NCBI RefSeq assembly: GCF_900996245.1
Contig: NZ_CAAJGK010000074.1
Location: 372,001-436,000, forward strand
DNA: 64,000 nucleotides
Source: Paraburkholderia sp. BCC1886
GTDB lineage: Bacteria > Pseudomonadota > Gammaproteobacteria > Burkholderiales > Burkholderiaceae
Direction of reading: 5' to 3'
The translations under genes and the position numbers were made by a program. Below, piece by piece: positions 35,352 through 43,667 of this stretch (positions are counted from its first letter, which is position 1; the number at the start of each line of letters is the position of its first letter). A model generated the notes under the pieces. The model did not search any database. It had not been told where the DNA came from and worked only from the letters and a program-made list of their open reading frames with translations.

Positions 35352-37661
35352 TTACCGCGCTTCGGCCATGTCCGTACGCGCATCGAGCAAACTGCGCGCA
35401 TACGCACTCGCCCCGACCGGGCGGCTGTACAGATACCCCTGCTGTTTATCGCAGTCGATGCCGCGCAGAAACGCAGCCTGCTCGATCGTCTCCACGCCTT
35501 CGGCGGTCACGTTCATGCCGAGCGAATGCGCCATCGCGACCACCGCCTGGGTGATCGCAATCGAATCGCGATGATCCGGCAGACCCGCGACGAAAGAGCG
35601 ATCGATTTTCAGGTTATGCAACGGAAAGCGCTTCAGATACGACAGCGACGAATAGCCAGTGCCGAAATCGTCGACCGAAATGCGCACGCCCATTTCGGTC
35701 AGCGCGCTCAATGTCGGCAGGACGGTTTCGCTATCGCTCATCAGAAGCCGCTCGGTAATCTCGAGTTCGAGCGCGGCCGGTTCCAGCCCGGACTGCGCCA
35801 GACATCGCTGGATACGATCCAGCAGATTGTCGTTGAACTGCCGCGGCGACAGGTTCACCGCGACGATCAGTTCCGGCGCCAGCGTGCGTCGCCATTGCGC
35901 GACCTGCTCGCAGGCCCGCGCCAGCACCCAGTCGCCGATCTGGATGATGAGGCCCGCGTCTTCGGCCACCGGAATGAATTCCGCCGGCGAGATGTTGCCG
36001 AGTTCCGCGTTGTACCAGCGCAGCAGCGCTTCGGCGCCGATCGTGCGGCCGTCGCGGCTGTCGACGATCGGTTGATAGACGAGACTCAGTTCGTCCGCGG
36101 CGAGCGCGCGACGCAACGACTGTTCGATCGTGAAGCGGCGTTGCAGATGCTGGTTCAGCTCGGCGGTGAAGAACTGGAAGTTGTTACGGCCGCGCTGTTT
36201 CGCGTGATACATGGCCGAGTCGGCGTTACGCATCAACGTGGCGACGTCCTGACCGTCGTCCGGGAACAGACTGATACCGATCGACGCGCCCAGGTAGTAC
36301 TCGTAGTCCGCAATCGCGAACGGCACGGCGATCATCTCGAGAATGCGGCGGGCGAGTCCGATCAGATGCGCGGTGTCGTCGTACCCGCTCACCACGACGA
36401 CGAACTCGTCGCCGCCGACGCGCGCCAGCATGTCGTCGCGGCCGATACACGCGGACAGCCGCTCGGCGACGCTGCACAGCAGCGCGTCGCCGGCTTCGTG
36501 ACCGGCGGTGTCGTTGACCTTCTTGAAGCCGTCCAGATCGACGAACAGCAGGCCGACGCCGACCAGTTCGTTTGCGCTGGCCGCCGGCTTCATGTCGAAC
36601 ATGTCGTGCAGACGTTCCGTCAGATACGCGCGATTGAACAAGCCCGTGAGCGAGTCGCGTGTCGCGAGAAAGCGCAGTTGCCGCTGCGCTTCGCGCACGG
36701 GCCCGATGTCGGTGAACGAGATCAGCACCGAACCCGGCTCGGTTTCTCCGGACTTCACGATCGGCACGACGTTTTCGGTAATCCACACGACGGTGCCGTC
36801 CACCAGTTCGATGCCCACCGTGACGCCGAGTTTCGGCTGGCCATTGGCGAACACCTGGGCAGTCGGGCGCTCGGCAGGATCGATCGGCAAGCCGTCTTCG
36901 TGATACGACCGCTTCATCACGGTGTGGACACGCTGGCCGACGACCGCCGCGCTCGTGCGCAACATGCGCTGCGCGCTGGGGTTGCACGCCAGGATCACGC
37001 CGTCGCGCGACTGCACCACGATGCCTTCGTTCAGGTGATCGACCACCAGACGGTAGTGTTCTTCGCTTTGCGCGAGACGTTGCGCGATGGCGTCCTGATG
37101 GACCGCCGCGCCGACGCTGTGGCCGATGTCGCGCAAGATCGCTTCTTCTTCGGCGCTCGGGCGGCGCCGGGTGCGGTGATAGACGGCGAAAGCGCCGAGC
37201 ATCACGCCGGCATCGTTTTCGAACGGCACCGACCAGCACGCACGCAGACCGAGCGGCAACGCCAGATGGCGATAATCCGCCCACAAAGGATCGGTTTCGA
37301 TATCTTCGACCACGACGAGACGGCGCTCGTACATCGCCGTGCCGCACGAACCCACGCACGGACCGATCATCACATGGTCGATCGCGGCGCTGAACCCGGC
37401 CGGCAGCGTCGGTGCGCCGCCCACTCGCGCATGCACGCCGTCGGCTTCGAGAAGCAGGATCGAGCAGCTCGCGCCTTCGCCCAGCAGCGCTTCCGCGCGC
37501 CGGCAGACTTCGTTGAGCAGTTCCGGCAACGGCGTGTTGCGGGTGATCAGCCGCAACACGGCGCGCTCCGACGCGAGCAGCTCTTCGGCCTGGTCAGGCC
37601 GGCAGCGGATTCCCCCGGACGGTTGCACCGCCGCGTTGCTAGATGGTGTATCACCTGTCAT
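35352..37661 (-). CDS. GAF-PAS-GGDEF-EAL cyclic-di-GMP signalling protein
   Basis: From ATG 37661 the protein has 769 residues. Domains in order are GAF (about 30-190), PAS (about 205-325), GGDEF (about 340-500) with the intact active site RVGGDEF, and EAL (about 515-760) with intact GAEALLRW and DDFGTGYSSL loop 6 motifs. No membrane segment is visible, so sensing is cytosolic. Both catalytic motifs look competent, so it may make or break c-di-GMP depending on the sensor state. A TTG five codons upstream is an alternative start. Confidence 0.9.
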   Translation of the reverse strand: MTGDTPSSNAAVQPSGGIRCRPDQAEELLASERAVLRLITRNTPLPELLNEVCRRAEALLGEGASCSILLLEADGVHARVGGAPTLPAGFSAAIDHVMIGPCVGSCGTAMYERRLVVVEDIETDPLWADYRHLALPLGLRACWSVPFENDAGVMLGAFAVYHRTRRRPSAEEEAILRDIGHSVGAAVHQDAIAQRLAQSEEHYRLVVDHLNEGIVVQSRDGVILACNPSAQRMLRTSAAVVGQRVHTVMKRSYHEDGLPIDPAERPTAQVFANGQPKLGVTVGIELVDGTVVWITENVVPIVKSGETEPGSVLISFTDIGPVREAQRQLRFLATRDSLTGLFNRAYLTERLHDMFDMKPAASANELVGVGLLFVDLDGFKKVNDTAGHEAGDALLCSVAERLSACIGRDDMLARVGGDEFVVVVSGYDDTAHLIGLARRILEMIAVPFAIADYEYYLGASIGISLFPDDGQDVATLMRNADSAMYHAKQRGRNNFQFFTAELNQHLQRRFTIEQSLRRALAADELSLVYQPIVDSRDGRTIGAEALLRWYNAELGNISPAEFIPVAEDAGLIIQIGDWVLARACEQVAQWRRTLAPELIVAVNLSPRQFNDNLLDRIQRCLAQSGLEPAALELEITERLLMSDSETVLPTLSALTEMGVRISVDDFGTGYSSLSYLKRFPLHNLKIDRSFVAGLPDHRDSIAITQAVVAMAHSLGMNVTAEGVETIEQAAFLRGIDCDKQQGYLYSRPVGASAYARSLLDARTDMAEAR

Positions 37662-37970
37662 AAATGCGCCCCCCAACCCAACATCGGCAATTTAGCTTTC
37701 GCGGCACACCGGGGTATACGCGAGCATTGCGCATAATAATTGGGAACGCCGCCGCGCGGGCGAAAGAAACGCAGTCGGACGGGGAGCGCGAGCGCCGCCT
37801 CGTCCGTTCTGTCGGTCCTGCCGTTTCTGTCCCGATCGTTCCCGCAATCGATCCTGCGATCGGTTGCTTCATCTCTGGAGCCGGTCTGAGCGGCTCATCA
37901 CGGTTATGCCGGGCGGCAGGCCTGGGGAAAGTTCTGTGACGGTTGCCCCGCCTGCCAGCCTTGCGACGCG
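37662..37970. other. 309-base gap, no gene seen
   Basis: GC-rich spacer between the stop of the SH3 gene and the GGDEF-EAL start, presumably holding the promoter of the latter. I see no repeat or RNA. Confidence 0.4.
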
Positions 37971-38909
37971 TTAGCCACCGCCGGGAGGACGGCCACCGCC
38001 GCCACCGCCACCGCCACGTTGCCCGCCACCGCCACCGCCTTCATGGCGGTCACCACCACCGCCTTGCGGTCCGCCTTGAGGACGGCCGCCTTCGTTGCCG
38101 GGCGGACGGCCACCACCACCGGCGTTACCTTGCGGCGGACCGCCGGGACGGCCCCCGCCCCCGCCGGCATTACCCTGCGGTGGACCACCCGGACGTCCCC
38201 CTTCATGCCCGGGTTGCGTACCACCCGGGCCGCCCGGACGACCGCCTTGCTCGCCCTGCGGCGGGCCATCCGGACGCCCTCCGGCATTGCCCTGCGGCGG
38301 GCCACCCGGACGCCCTCCGGCATTGCCTTGCGGCGGGCCACCCGGACGCCCTCCGGCATTGCCTGGCGGCGGGCCACCCGGACGCCCTCCGGCATTGCCC
38401 TGCGGCGGGCCACCCGGACGTCCACCGTCGTGCCCCGGCGGCGGCCCGCCCGGACGACCGCCGCCAGGCGGGCGGCCTGCGCCGGGTCTCGGCGGCGGCG
38501 GCGGCGGATGATGCGACCAGCGCGATTGCTGGCCGTACCACGGCCGTCCGCGATAGTAGTTGCCCCAGTACGAACCGATGGAGAACGAGACGATCGGCAA
38601 GCCGATCACCGTGCCGTAGTTCATCAACGGCACATTGCCCCCCTGATACGGATAATTCAAACGCCCGGCATACACCCAGCCGCGCAGATTAGGCGCCGCT
38701 ACGTCGCACCATTCATAGTTGCTGAGGCATCCCATCACCGTGAGCGGCACGCCGCCGGGCACCTGCACCACCACCGGATAATCGGAAGCAGGGCCGGCGT
38801 GCACGTTGACCGGGCCCGCCGTATAAGCCTGTGATTGTGCGCAAGCCAGAGTGGGCAGTGCCAGCAGGCCGGCCGCCGCGTAGATGCAATGAACGAGTTG
38901 TCGTTTCAT
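37971..38909 (-). CDS. Secreted SH3-domain protein with Gly/Pro-rich repeat tail
   Basis: The 312-aa protein has a signal peptide (cleavage after ACA near residue 24), a bacterial SH3 domain (about residues 30-90: VNVHAGPASDYPVV, GWVYAGRL) and a short hydrophobic region (about 95-125). A tail of about 170 residues follows, built of 12-residue units GGRPGGPPQGNA (nine or so copies) and ending in poly-Gly. SH3b domains often bind cell-wall peptides. GGGAGAAAGA precedes the ATG. The low-complexity tail is encoded by 36-bp DNA repeats and is probably variable in length. Confidence 0.75.
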   Translation of the reverse strand: MKRQLVHCIYAAAGLLALPTLACAQSQAYTAGPVNVHAGPASDYPVVVQVPGGVPLTVMGCLSNYEWCDVAAPNLRGWVYAGRLNYPYQGGNVPLMNYGTVIGLPIVSFSIGSYWGNYYRGRPWYGQQSRWSHHPPPPPPRPGAGRPPGGGRPGGPPPGHDGGRPGGPPQGNAGGRPGGPPPGNAGGRPGGPPQGNAGGRPGGPPQGNAGGRPDGPPQGEQGGRPGGPGGTQPGHEGGRPGGPPQGNAGGGGGRPGGPPQGNAGGGGRPPGNEGGRPQGGPQGGGGDRHEGGGGGGQRGGGGGGGGRPPGGG

Positions 38910-39110
38910 TCTTTCTCCCGTTTTATGTCTTATGCCGTATGTCTCTTGTCGAGCGTGTGGCGTGCATGCAGACGCACAGCGCGTGCCTGCCCGAGTCCGG
39001 CCGGCAACATCTGGTAAGCACTCACGCGAAGACATACGTTTTCGGGCCGCTGCGCGCAGGCACTTCGAACGATCATCCATGGCATGTGAAACCCTACCTG
39101 CCGGATCGCC

Positions 39111-39749
39111 ATGAATATCGTTCGCCCTCTTCTGATCGCCGCTCTCGTGCTGGCGCAGCCCGCTCATGCAACCAGCTTCGACTGCGGCAAAGCGCACTCG
39201 CCGACCGAGCAGTTGATCTGCAACGACCCCACGCTCTCGAAGCTCGACGATGCGCTCGGGCAACTCTACTGGAAAGTGCGTCGTCGGGTGAGCGATAGTC
39301 AGAGCGGCGGACCCGGCCAGCGGCGGGCCTTTCTGAACGACAGCGATCGCAAATGGGCGTGGCGCGAAGCCAATTGCCGCGACTTGAAGTGTTTGGGGAC
39401 GTGGTACGCGACGCGTATCGAAGAACTGAAACAGCTGATTCAAACCGGACCGGTGGAGCCCGCGAAAACGGCGACCCTGCTTGCGCCGGTCGCACCGGTC
39501 GACTCGACGGCGTCGCCCGCGCCGGCATCACGGCACAAAGGCGCCGTGCTTGCCGCAGCCCGTCTCGAGACCGCGTCGCTGCAATGCACGGCGACGCAAC
39601 CCGGCATCGTGATGAACGCGCCATGCGCGACGGTGATCAAGGATCAGTCGAGCCGCTGGCGCTCCGCGCCGCACAGCGGCGACTGGTTCTGCGGTGTCGC
39701 GATGCTCGCGCCGGAGCAGACCGACGCGCGAGCGGACAGCGAACAATAA
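39111..39749 (+). CDS. Lysozyme inhibitor LprI-like (DUF1311) secreted protein
   Basis: The 212-aa protein has a signal peptide (cleavage near residue 21, HAT-S) and the DUF1311 pattern: FDCGKAHSPTEQLICNDPTLSKLDDALGQLY-type segment, then RKWAWREANC and CLGTWYATRIEEL with paired Cys. The family includes mycobacterial LprI, which inhibits lysozyme. The C-terminal 100 residues are a less conserved extension with four Cys. No lipobox is seen, so it is periplasmic rather than lipid-anchored. Confidence 0.75.
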   Translation: MNIVRPLLIAALVLAQPAHATSFDCGKAHSPTEQLICNDPTLSKLDDALGQLYWKVRRRVSDSQSGGPGQRRAFLNDSDRKWAWREANCRDLKCLGTWYATRIEELKQLIQTGPVEPAKTATLLAPVAPVDSTASPAPASRHKGAVLAAARLETASLQCTATQPGIVMNAPCATVIKDQSSRWRSAPHSGDWFCGVAMLAPEQTDARADSEQ

Positions 39750-39812
39750 AAACGGACAGCGCTTCGCCCGCGAGGCGGGCGGGGCGGCCGTTAGTCACTG
39801 CCCGAAGAAGCG

Positions 39813-40355
39813 CTACCGGCTACTCCAGAAGCGCCGCTGCACCTCCATCACCTCGCCTTCCACGTCGGCGACCGGCCCGATGACCTCGACCTTCTTCTGG
39901 CAATGATCGAAGACGTAGCGGCAATCCACGCTCATGGTCGGATTCTCTCCGTGATCGCCCGTGGCTTCCAGCAGACGCTGCTCGGTCATGCCGAACACGA
40001 CCCGCCCGATGTTCGCCCAGTACATCGTCCCCGCGCACATGCAGCACGGTTCGACCGAGGTGTACAACGTGCAACTCCATAAATAAGCCGGCGTGAAATT
40101 CAACGCTGCCACGCGCGCCAGCACCGACTCGGCGTGATTGACCGTGTCGACGTTGCCCTGCTCCATCAACACCGTTTCCTGGTCCGGGCCGACCAATACG
40201 GCACCGAACGGATGATGGCCCAGCAGCGTCGCCCGCTCGGCCACCCGGCTCGAATGCCGCAGATGCCGCACGATCTGCTCGTGCGTCGGCGTAAGACCCT
40301 GCGGCGGATAAGTGGCCGCCTGCGCGGCGGCCTCGTTCGAGACGGTCAGACTCAC
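39813..40355 (-). CDS. CDA-fold nucleoside/guanine deaminase
   Basis: From a GTG at 40355 (GGAGAG upstream) the protein has 180 residues. It has the zinc-binding motifs NHAESVLARV (His plus the proton-shuttling Glu) and EPCCMCAGTMYWANIGRVVFG of the cytidine-deaminase superfamily. The PCxxC layout fits guanine deaminase or a related purine deaminase rather than the tRNA enzyme TadA. The neighbour upstream encodes a BMP-type nucleoside-binding protein, which supports a purine salvage role. The two genes are 61 bases apart on one strand. Confidence 0.8.
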   Translation of the reverse strand: MSLTVSNEAAAQAATYPPQGLTPTHEQIVRHLRHSSRVAERATLLGHHPFGAVLVGPDQETVLMEQGNVDTVNHAESVLARVAALNFTPAYLWSCTLYTSVEPCCMCAGTMYWANIGRVVFGMTEQRLLEATGDHGENPTMSVDCRYVFDHCQKKVEVIGPVADVEGEVMEVQRRFWSSR

Positions 40356-40416
40356 GGGTACTCTCCATCGATGAATCGTCGGGCCCGGGATCGAGCCCGA
40401 CGGTAACGTAGAAAAC

Positions 40417-41559
40417 TTACTTCGGCAGCGATCCGTCCACGCCTTCCACGAACCAGTTGAGACGCGACAGTTCCGCATCGCTCAACGACTTGCCCGCGGC
40501 GACTTTCACCGCGCCGGTCTGATCGGCGATCGGGCCGGCGAACGGATCGAACTTGCCGGCGACGATGTCGTCGCGCTTCTGGCTCAACGCCTTTTGCGCG
40601 GCCGGCGACACGGCGCTGGTGTTGATGTCGGCGAGATCGATGGCTTTTTCCTTGAGCCCCCACCAGACCGGCGAGTTGTTCCACGTCCCCGACATCACCT
40701 GATCCACCAGATGCGTGTAGTACACGCCCCAGTTGCTCACGCACGCGCCGAGTTGCGCGTTCGGACCGAACTTCTTCATGTCCGAGTCCCAGCCGAACGC
40801 GTGCACTTTCTTCTGCTCGGCGGTCTGCATGGTCGCGGTCGAATCGGTGTTCTGGATCAACACGTCGGCGCCCTGGCCGATCAGCGTTTCGGCCGCCTGC
40901 TTTTCGCGGCCCGGGTCGAACCAGCTGTTGATCCACACGACCTTGACGTGGATCTTCGGATTCACCGAGCGCGCGCCCATCGTGAACGCGTTGATGTTGC
41001 GCACCACTTCGGGCACCGGCACCGAACCGACGAAACCGAGCGTGTTGGTCTTGCTGGTATAACCGGCGACCAGACCGGCGAGGTACGCGCTCTGATACGT
41101 GCGCACGTCGTACGTGGCGAAGTTGGCGGCCTTCTTGTAGCCGGTCGCATGTTCGAACACGGTGTCGGGGAAGTCCTTCGCGACCTTCAGTTCGAAGTCC
41201 TGGAAGCCGAAGCTCGACCCCACCACGATCTTGTTGCCCTTGGACGCGAGGTCGCGAAATACGCGCTCCGAATCCGCCGACTCCGGCACGTTCTCGACCC
41301 GTGTCACCTTGATCTTGTCGCCGTATTTGGCCTCGACCTCTTTCACGCCCTGTTCGTGCGCGTAAGTCCAGCCGGCGTCGCCGGGATTGCCGAGGTAGAC
41401 GAACGCGATGCCGAGCGGCGCCGGTGTGGCCGCCGAGGCTTCGATGGCGCTCGACGCGAGCGTGGCGGCCAGCGCGGCGGCCAGCGTCGCCGACAACACG
41501 GTCCGGACGGTTTTGATGCGCAATGAACGATGCAGCGCACGCGCCAGCTTTGTTTTCAT
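40417..41559 (-). CDS. BMP-family ABC transporter substrate-binding protein (purine nucleoside type)
   Basis: The 380-aa protein has a long twin-basic leader and a signal peptide ending EASA near residue 43. The BMP (PnrA/Med) core follows: GIAFVYLGNPGDAGWTYAHEQG, GSSFGFQDFELKVA, and VHAFGWDSDMKKFG. PnrA-type proteins bind purine nucleosides. The permease and ATPase genes are not in the window, so the transporter partners lie elsewhere. GGAGAG precedes the ATG. Confidence 0.85.
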   Translation of the reverse strand: MKTKLARALHRSLRIKTVRTVLSATLAAALAATLASSAIEASAATPAPLGIAFVYLGNPGDAGWTYAHEQGVKEVEAKYGDKIKVTRVENVPESADSERVFRDLASKGNKIVVGSSFGFQDFELKVAKDFPDTVFEHATGYKKAANFATYDVRTYQSAYLAGLVAGYTSKTNTLGFVGSVPVPEVVRNINAFTMGARSVNPKIHVKVVWINSWFDPGREKQAAETLIGQGADVLIQNTDSTATMQTAEQKKVHAFGWDSDMKKFGPNAQLGACVSNWGVYYTHLVDQVMSGTWNNSPVWWGLKEKAIDLADINTSAVSPAAQKALSQKRDDIVAGKFDPFAGPIADQTGAVKVAAGKSLSDAELSRLNWFVEGVDGSLPK

Positions 41560-41698
41560 GAACTCTCCGAAGATGGGGTGTGGGTGCCGGTCCCACCCGG
41601 TCCGCCCGAGGCGGGATCGCGACACAGGCGCTCATGTTCGAAGGCCAATTTCAGCGGCAAAATTATGATCCGTTATCTCGCCCATAACGAAACGCGTA

Positions 41699-42013
41699 TT
41701 AAGGTAGCGGCGCATCCGTCCCGGCGCCGGCTTCGAACAGTTCGGCGCACACGCTCGCGCCAAGCTCGCTCAGCCGCGCGCTGCCGGTCCCTGCCTCGTC
41801 GAACGTCGTCTCCACCAGACCGCCGTCGCCGAGCGTCGTCAGGTAGCGCCGTAATCCGCTCATCGGCACGCCCGCCTGTTTGGACAGTTTCGCGAGCGAC
41901 CAGGCGTTTCTGTCCGCGCCGCCTCGCGATGGCTCCGCGTTCTGCCGATAAGCCCGCCACAGTTGTGCGAGCACGGCCACCAGCACCGGGTCGAGTTCGT
42001 CGTCTTGCTGCAT
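41699..42013 (-). CDS. Small winged-helix-like regulator, 104 aa
   Basis: The sequence has a helical N-terminus ([13 protein letters not shown]) and a plausible helix-turn-helix ([24 protein letters not shown]) followed by a wing ([13 protein letters not shown]), as in MarR/ArsR-like folds. It lies 18 bases after the MocR gene on the same strand and may be co-transcribed. The family is not recognised. Confidence 0.6.
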   Translation of the reverse strand: MQQDDELDPVLVAVLAQLWRAYRQNAEPSRGGADRNAWSLAKLSKQAGVPMSGLRRYLTTLGDGGLVETTFDEAGTGSARLSELGASVCAELFEAGAGTDAPLP

Positions 42014-42031
42014 GTCTTGCTCCTCGCCCGT

Positions 42032-43483
42032 TCAGGCCATCTGCGCGACCAGTTCGCCCAAGGTCTTCAAGGCGGCTTCGGTCTGCGCGGTCCACGGATA
42101 ACTGTAGTTGAGCCGGATGAAATGGCGAAAGTCGCTGCGGTTCGAGAACATCATCCCCGGTCCGACGGTGATGCCGCGCGCGAGCGCCGCCTGATAAAGC
42201 CGCATCGAATCGACTTGGCCCGGCAATTCCACCCACAGCACGTAGCCGCCCTGCGGCTCGGACATGCGAGTGCCCGCCGGAAAGAACCGCTGCACCATCG
42301 CGGTCATGATGCGAGCCTGCTGCCGGTAAACCTTGCGCACGTGACGCAGATGCCGGTCGTAACCGCCCTGGCGCAGATAATCGGCGACCGCCACTTGCGG
42401 CACCGACGGCGTGGTCAGCGTGTTCAGAAACTTGAGCTTTTCCACCTGTGCGCGGAAGCGCCCCGGCATGGCCCAGCCGATGCGGTACGACGCCGCCAGA
42501 CTTTTTGAAAACGACGCGCAGTGGAGGACCAGCCCCTGGGTGTCGTAAGTCTTCAGCGTCGACGGACGGGCATCGCCGAAATACAGTTCCTGGTAGACAT
42601 CGTTTTCGATCGCGGGAATCCCGTGGGCTGCGAGCAGATCGACCAGTTGCCGTTTGCGCTCGTCGGGCATCTGGAAGCCGAGCGGATTCTGGAAATTCGG
42701 CATCACCATGCAGGCGGCGATTTTTTGCCGCGCGATCACCTGCTCGAGCGCGTCGATGTCGATGCCGGTACGCGGATGCGTAGCCACCTCGATCGCACGC
42801 ATGCCGAGCCGTTCGATCGCGTGCAGCATCGCGTAAAAGGTCGGCGATTCGACCGCCACCGTGTCGCCGGGACGCGCGACCGCCTGCAGACTCAGGTTGA
42901 TCGCCTCGGTGGCGCCGAGCGTAATGACAATCTCGTCCGGGTCCACCGGCAAGCCGTTTTCAGCGTAACGCCGCGCAATCTGGCGGATCAGTTCGGGGTT
43001 GCCCGGCGGCAGGTCGTCGATCAGATTCCAGCTGGTATGACGCCGCGCAATTGCGTTCGCGTACTGGTTGATGCGCCGCCACGGGAACAGTGACGGGTCG
43101 GGATACGGCGAGCCGAGCGGCACCGCATCGTGCGCGCGGATGCTGCGCAGCGTCGACAGCACGAGGCGGCTCACGTCGACCGCCGCGGCCTCGGGCGGCG
43201 CGGCCGGCAGGCTGGATGGGTCGACATCGCGGTGCTTCGACGGCGCGCCGCTCGCGGCAACCAGCGCCGTCTGGGCAGCCTCGCGCACGAAATAGCCGGA
43301 CTGCGGCCGCGTTTCGATCTGCCCGCGGCTTTCCAGCAGCGCGTACGCATTCAGCACGGTCTTGATGCTGACGCCATGTTGCCGACTCGCCTGCCGCACC
43401 GACAACACCCGCTCGCCGACCGCGAACACCCCTCGGCGGATGGCTTCGGCCACTTCATCGGCGAGTTTTTCGTACAGCTTCAT
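42032..43483 (-). CDS. MocR-type regulator (GntR helix-turn-helix fused to aminotransferase)
   Basis: From ATG 43483 the protein has 483 residues: a GntR winged helix (about 5-70, SVRQASRQHGVSIKTVLNAY) and a fold-type I PLP domain (about 110-475). The latter has the PLP Lys in SFSKSLAAS (around residue 330), the Asp/Tyr pocket (ENDVYQELYFGD) and VMPNFQNPLG. The family senses amino-acid or vitamin-B6-type ligands; the effector is unknown. An in-frame start 21 codons upstream (43546) is less likely. Divergent from the molybdoenzyme gene, which may be its target. Confidence 0.87.
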   Translation of the reverse strand: MKLYEKLADEVAEAIRRGVFAVGERVLSVRQASRQHGVSIKTVLNAYALLESRGQIETRPQSGYFVREAAQTALVAASGAPSKHRDVDPSSLPAAPPEAAAVDVSRLVLSTLRSIRAHDAVPLGSPYPDPSLFPWRRINQYANAIARRHTSWNLIDDLPPGNPELIRQIARRYAENGLPVDPDEIVITLGATEAINLSLQAVARPGDTVAVESPTFYAMLHAIERLGMRAIEVATHPRTGIDIDALEQVIARQKIAACMVMPNFQNPLGFQMPDERKRQLVDLLAAHGIPAIENDVYQELYFGDARPSTLKTYDTQGLVLHCASFSKSLAASYRIGWAMPGRFRAQVEKLKFLNTLTTPSVPQVAVADYLRQGGYDRHLRHVRKVYRQQARIMTAMVQRFFPAGTRMSEPQGGYVLWVELPGQVDSMRLYQAALARGITVGPGMMFSNRSDFRHFIRLNYSYPWTAQTEAALKTLGELVAQMA

Positions 43484-43667
43484 GACATCAGGTCTCGATC
43501 GCGAACGCCGCAGCGGAACCGGCAGTCTAGGCCAAAAGCCGGCCACTGTATCCCTCCTGTTTGCGATTTTCTGTGTTCCGCTCCGACAAGGGAATACAGT
43601 AGGCTTGCAGGCATCGGCTCAAAAGCCCAAAAAAACCCACTTTCCTGCTGAACCCGGCAGACAGACC

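Noticed and set aside
38095-38511. Gly/Pro-rich plus-strand frame opposite the SH3 protein
   Set aside because: Complement of the GC-rich repeats; the minus-strand gene has a signal peptide and an SH3 domain.
40379-40412. GC-rich hairpin (GTCGGGC / GCCCGAC) after the BMP gene
   Set aside because: It has no T-run on the minus strand and may simply be spacer; termination there is unproven.
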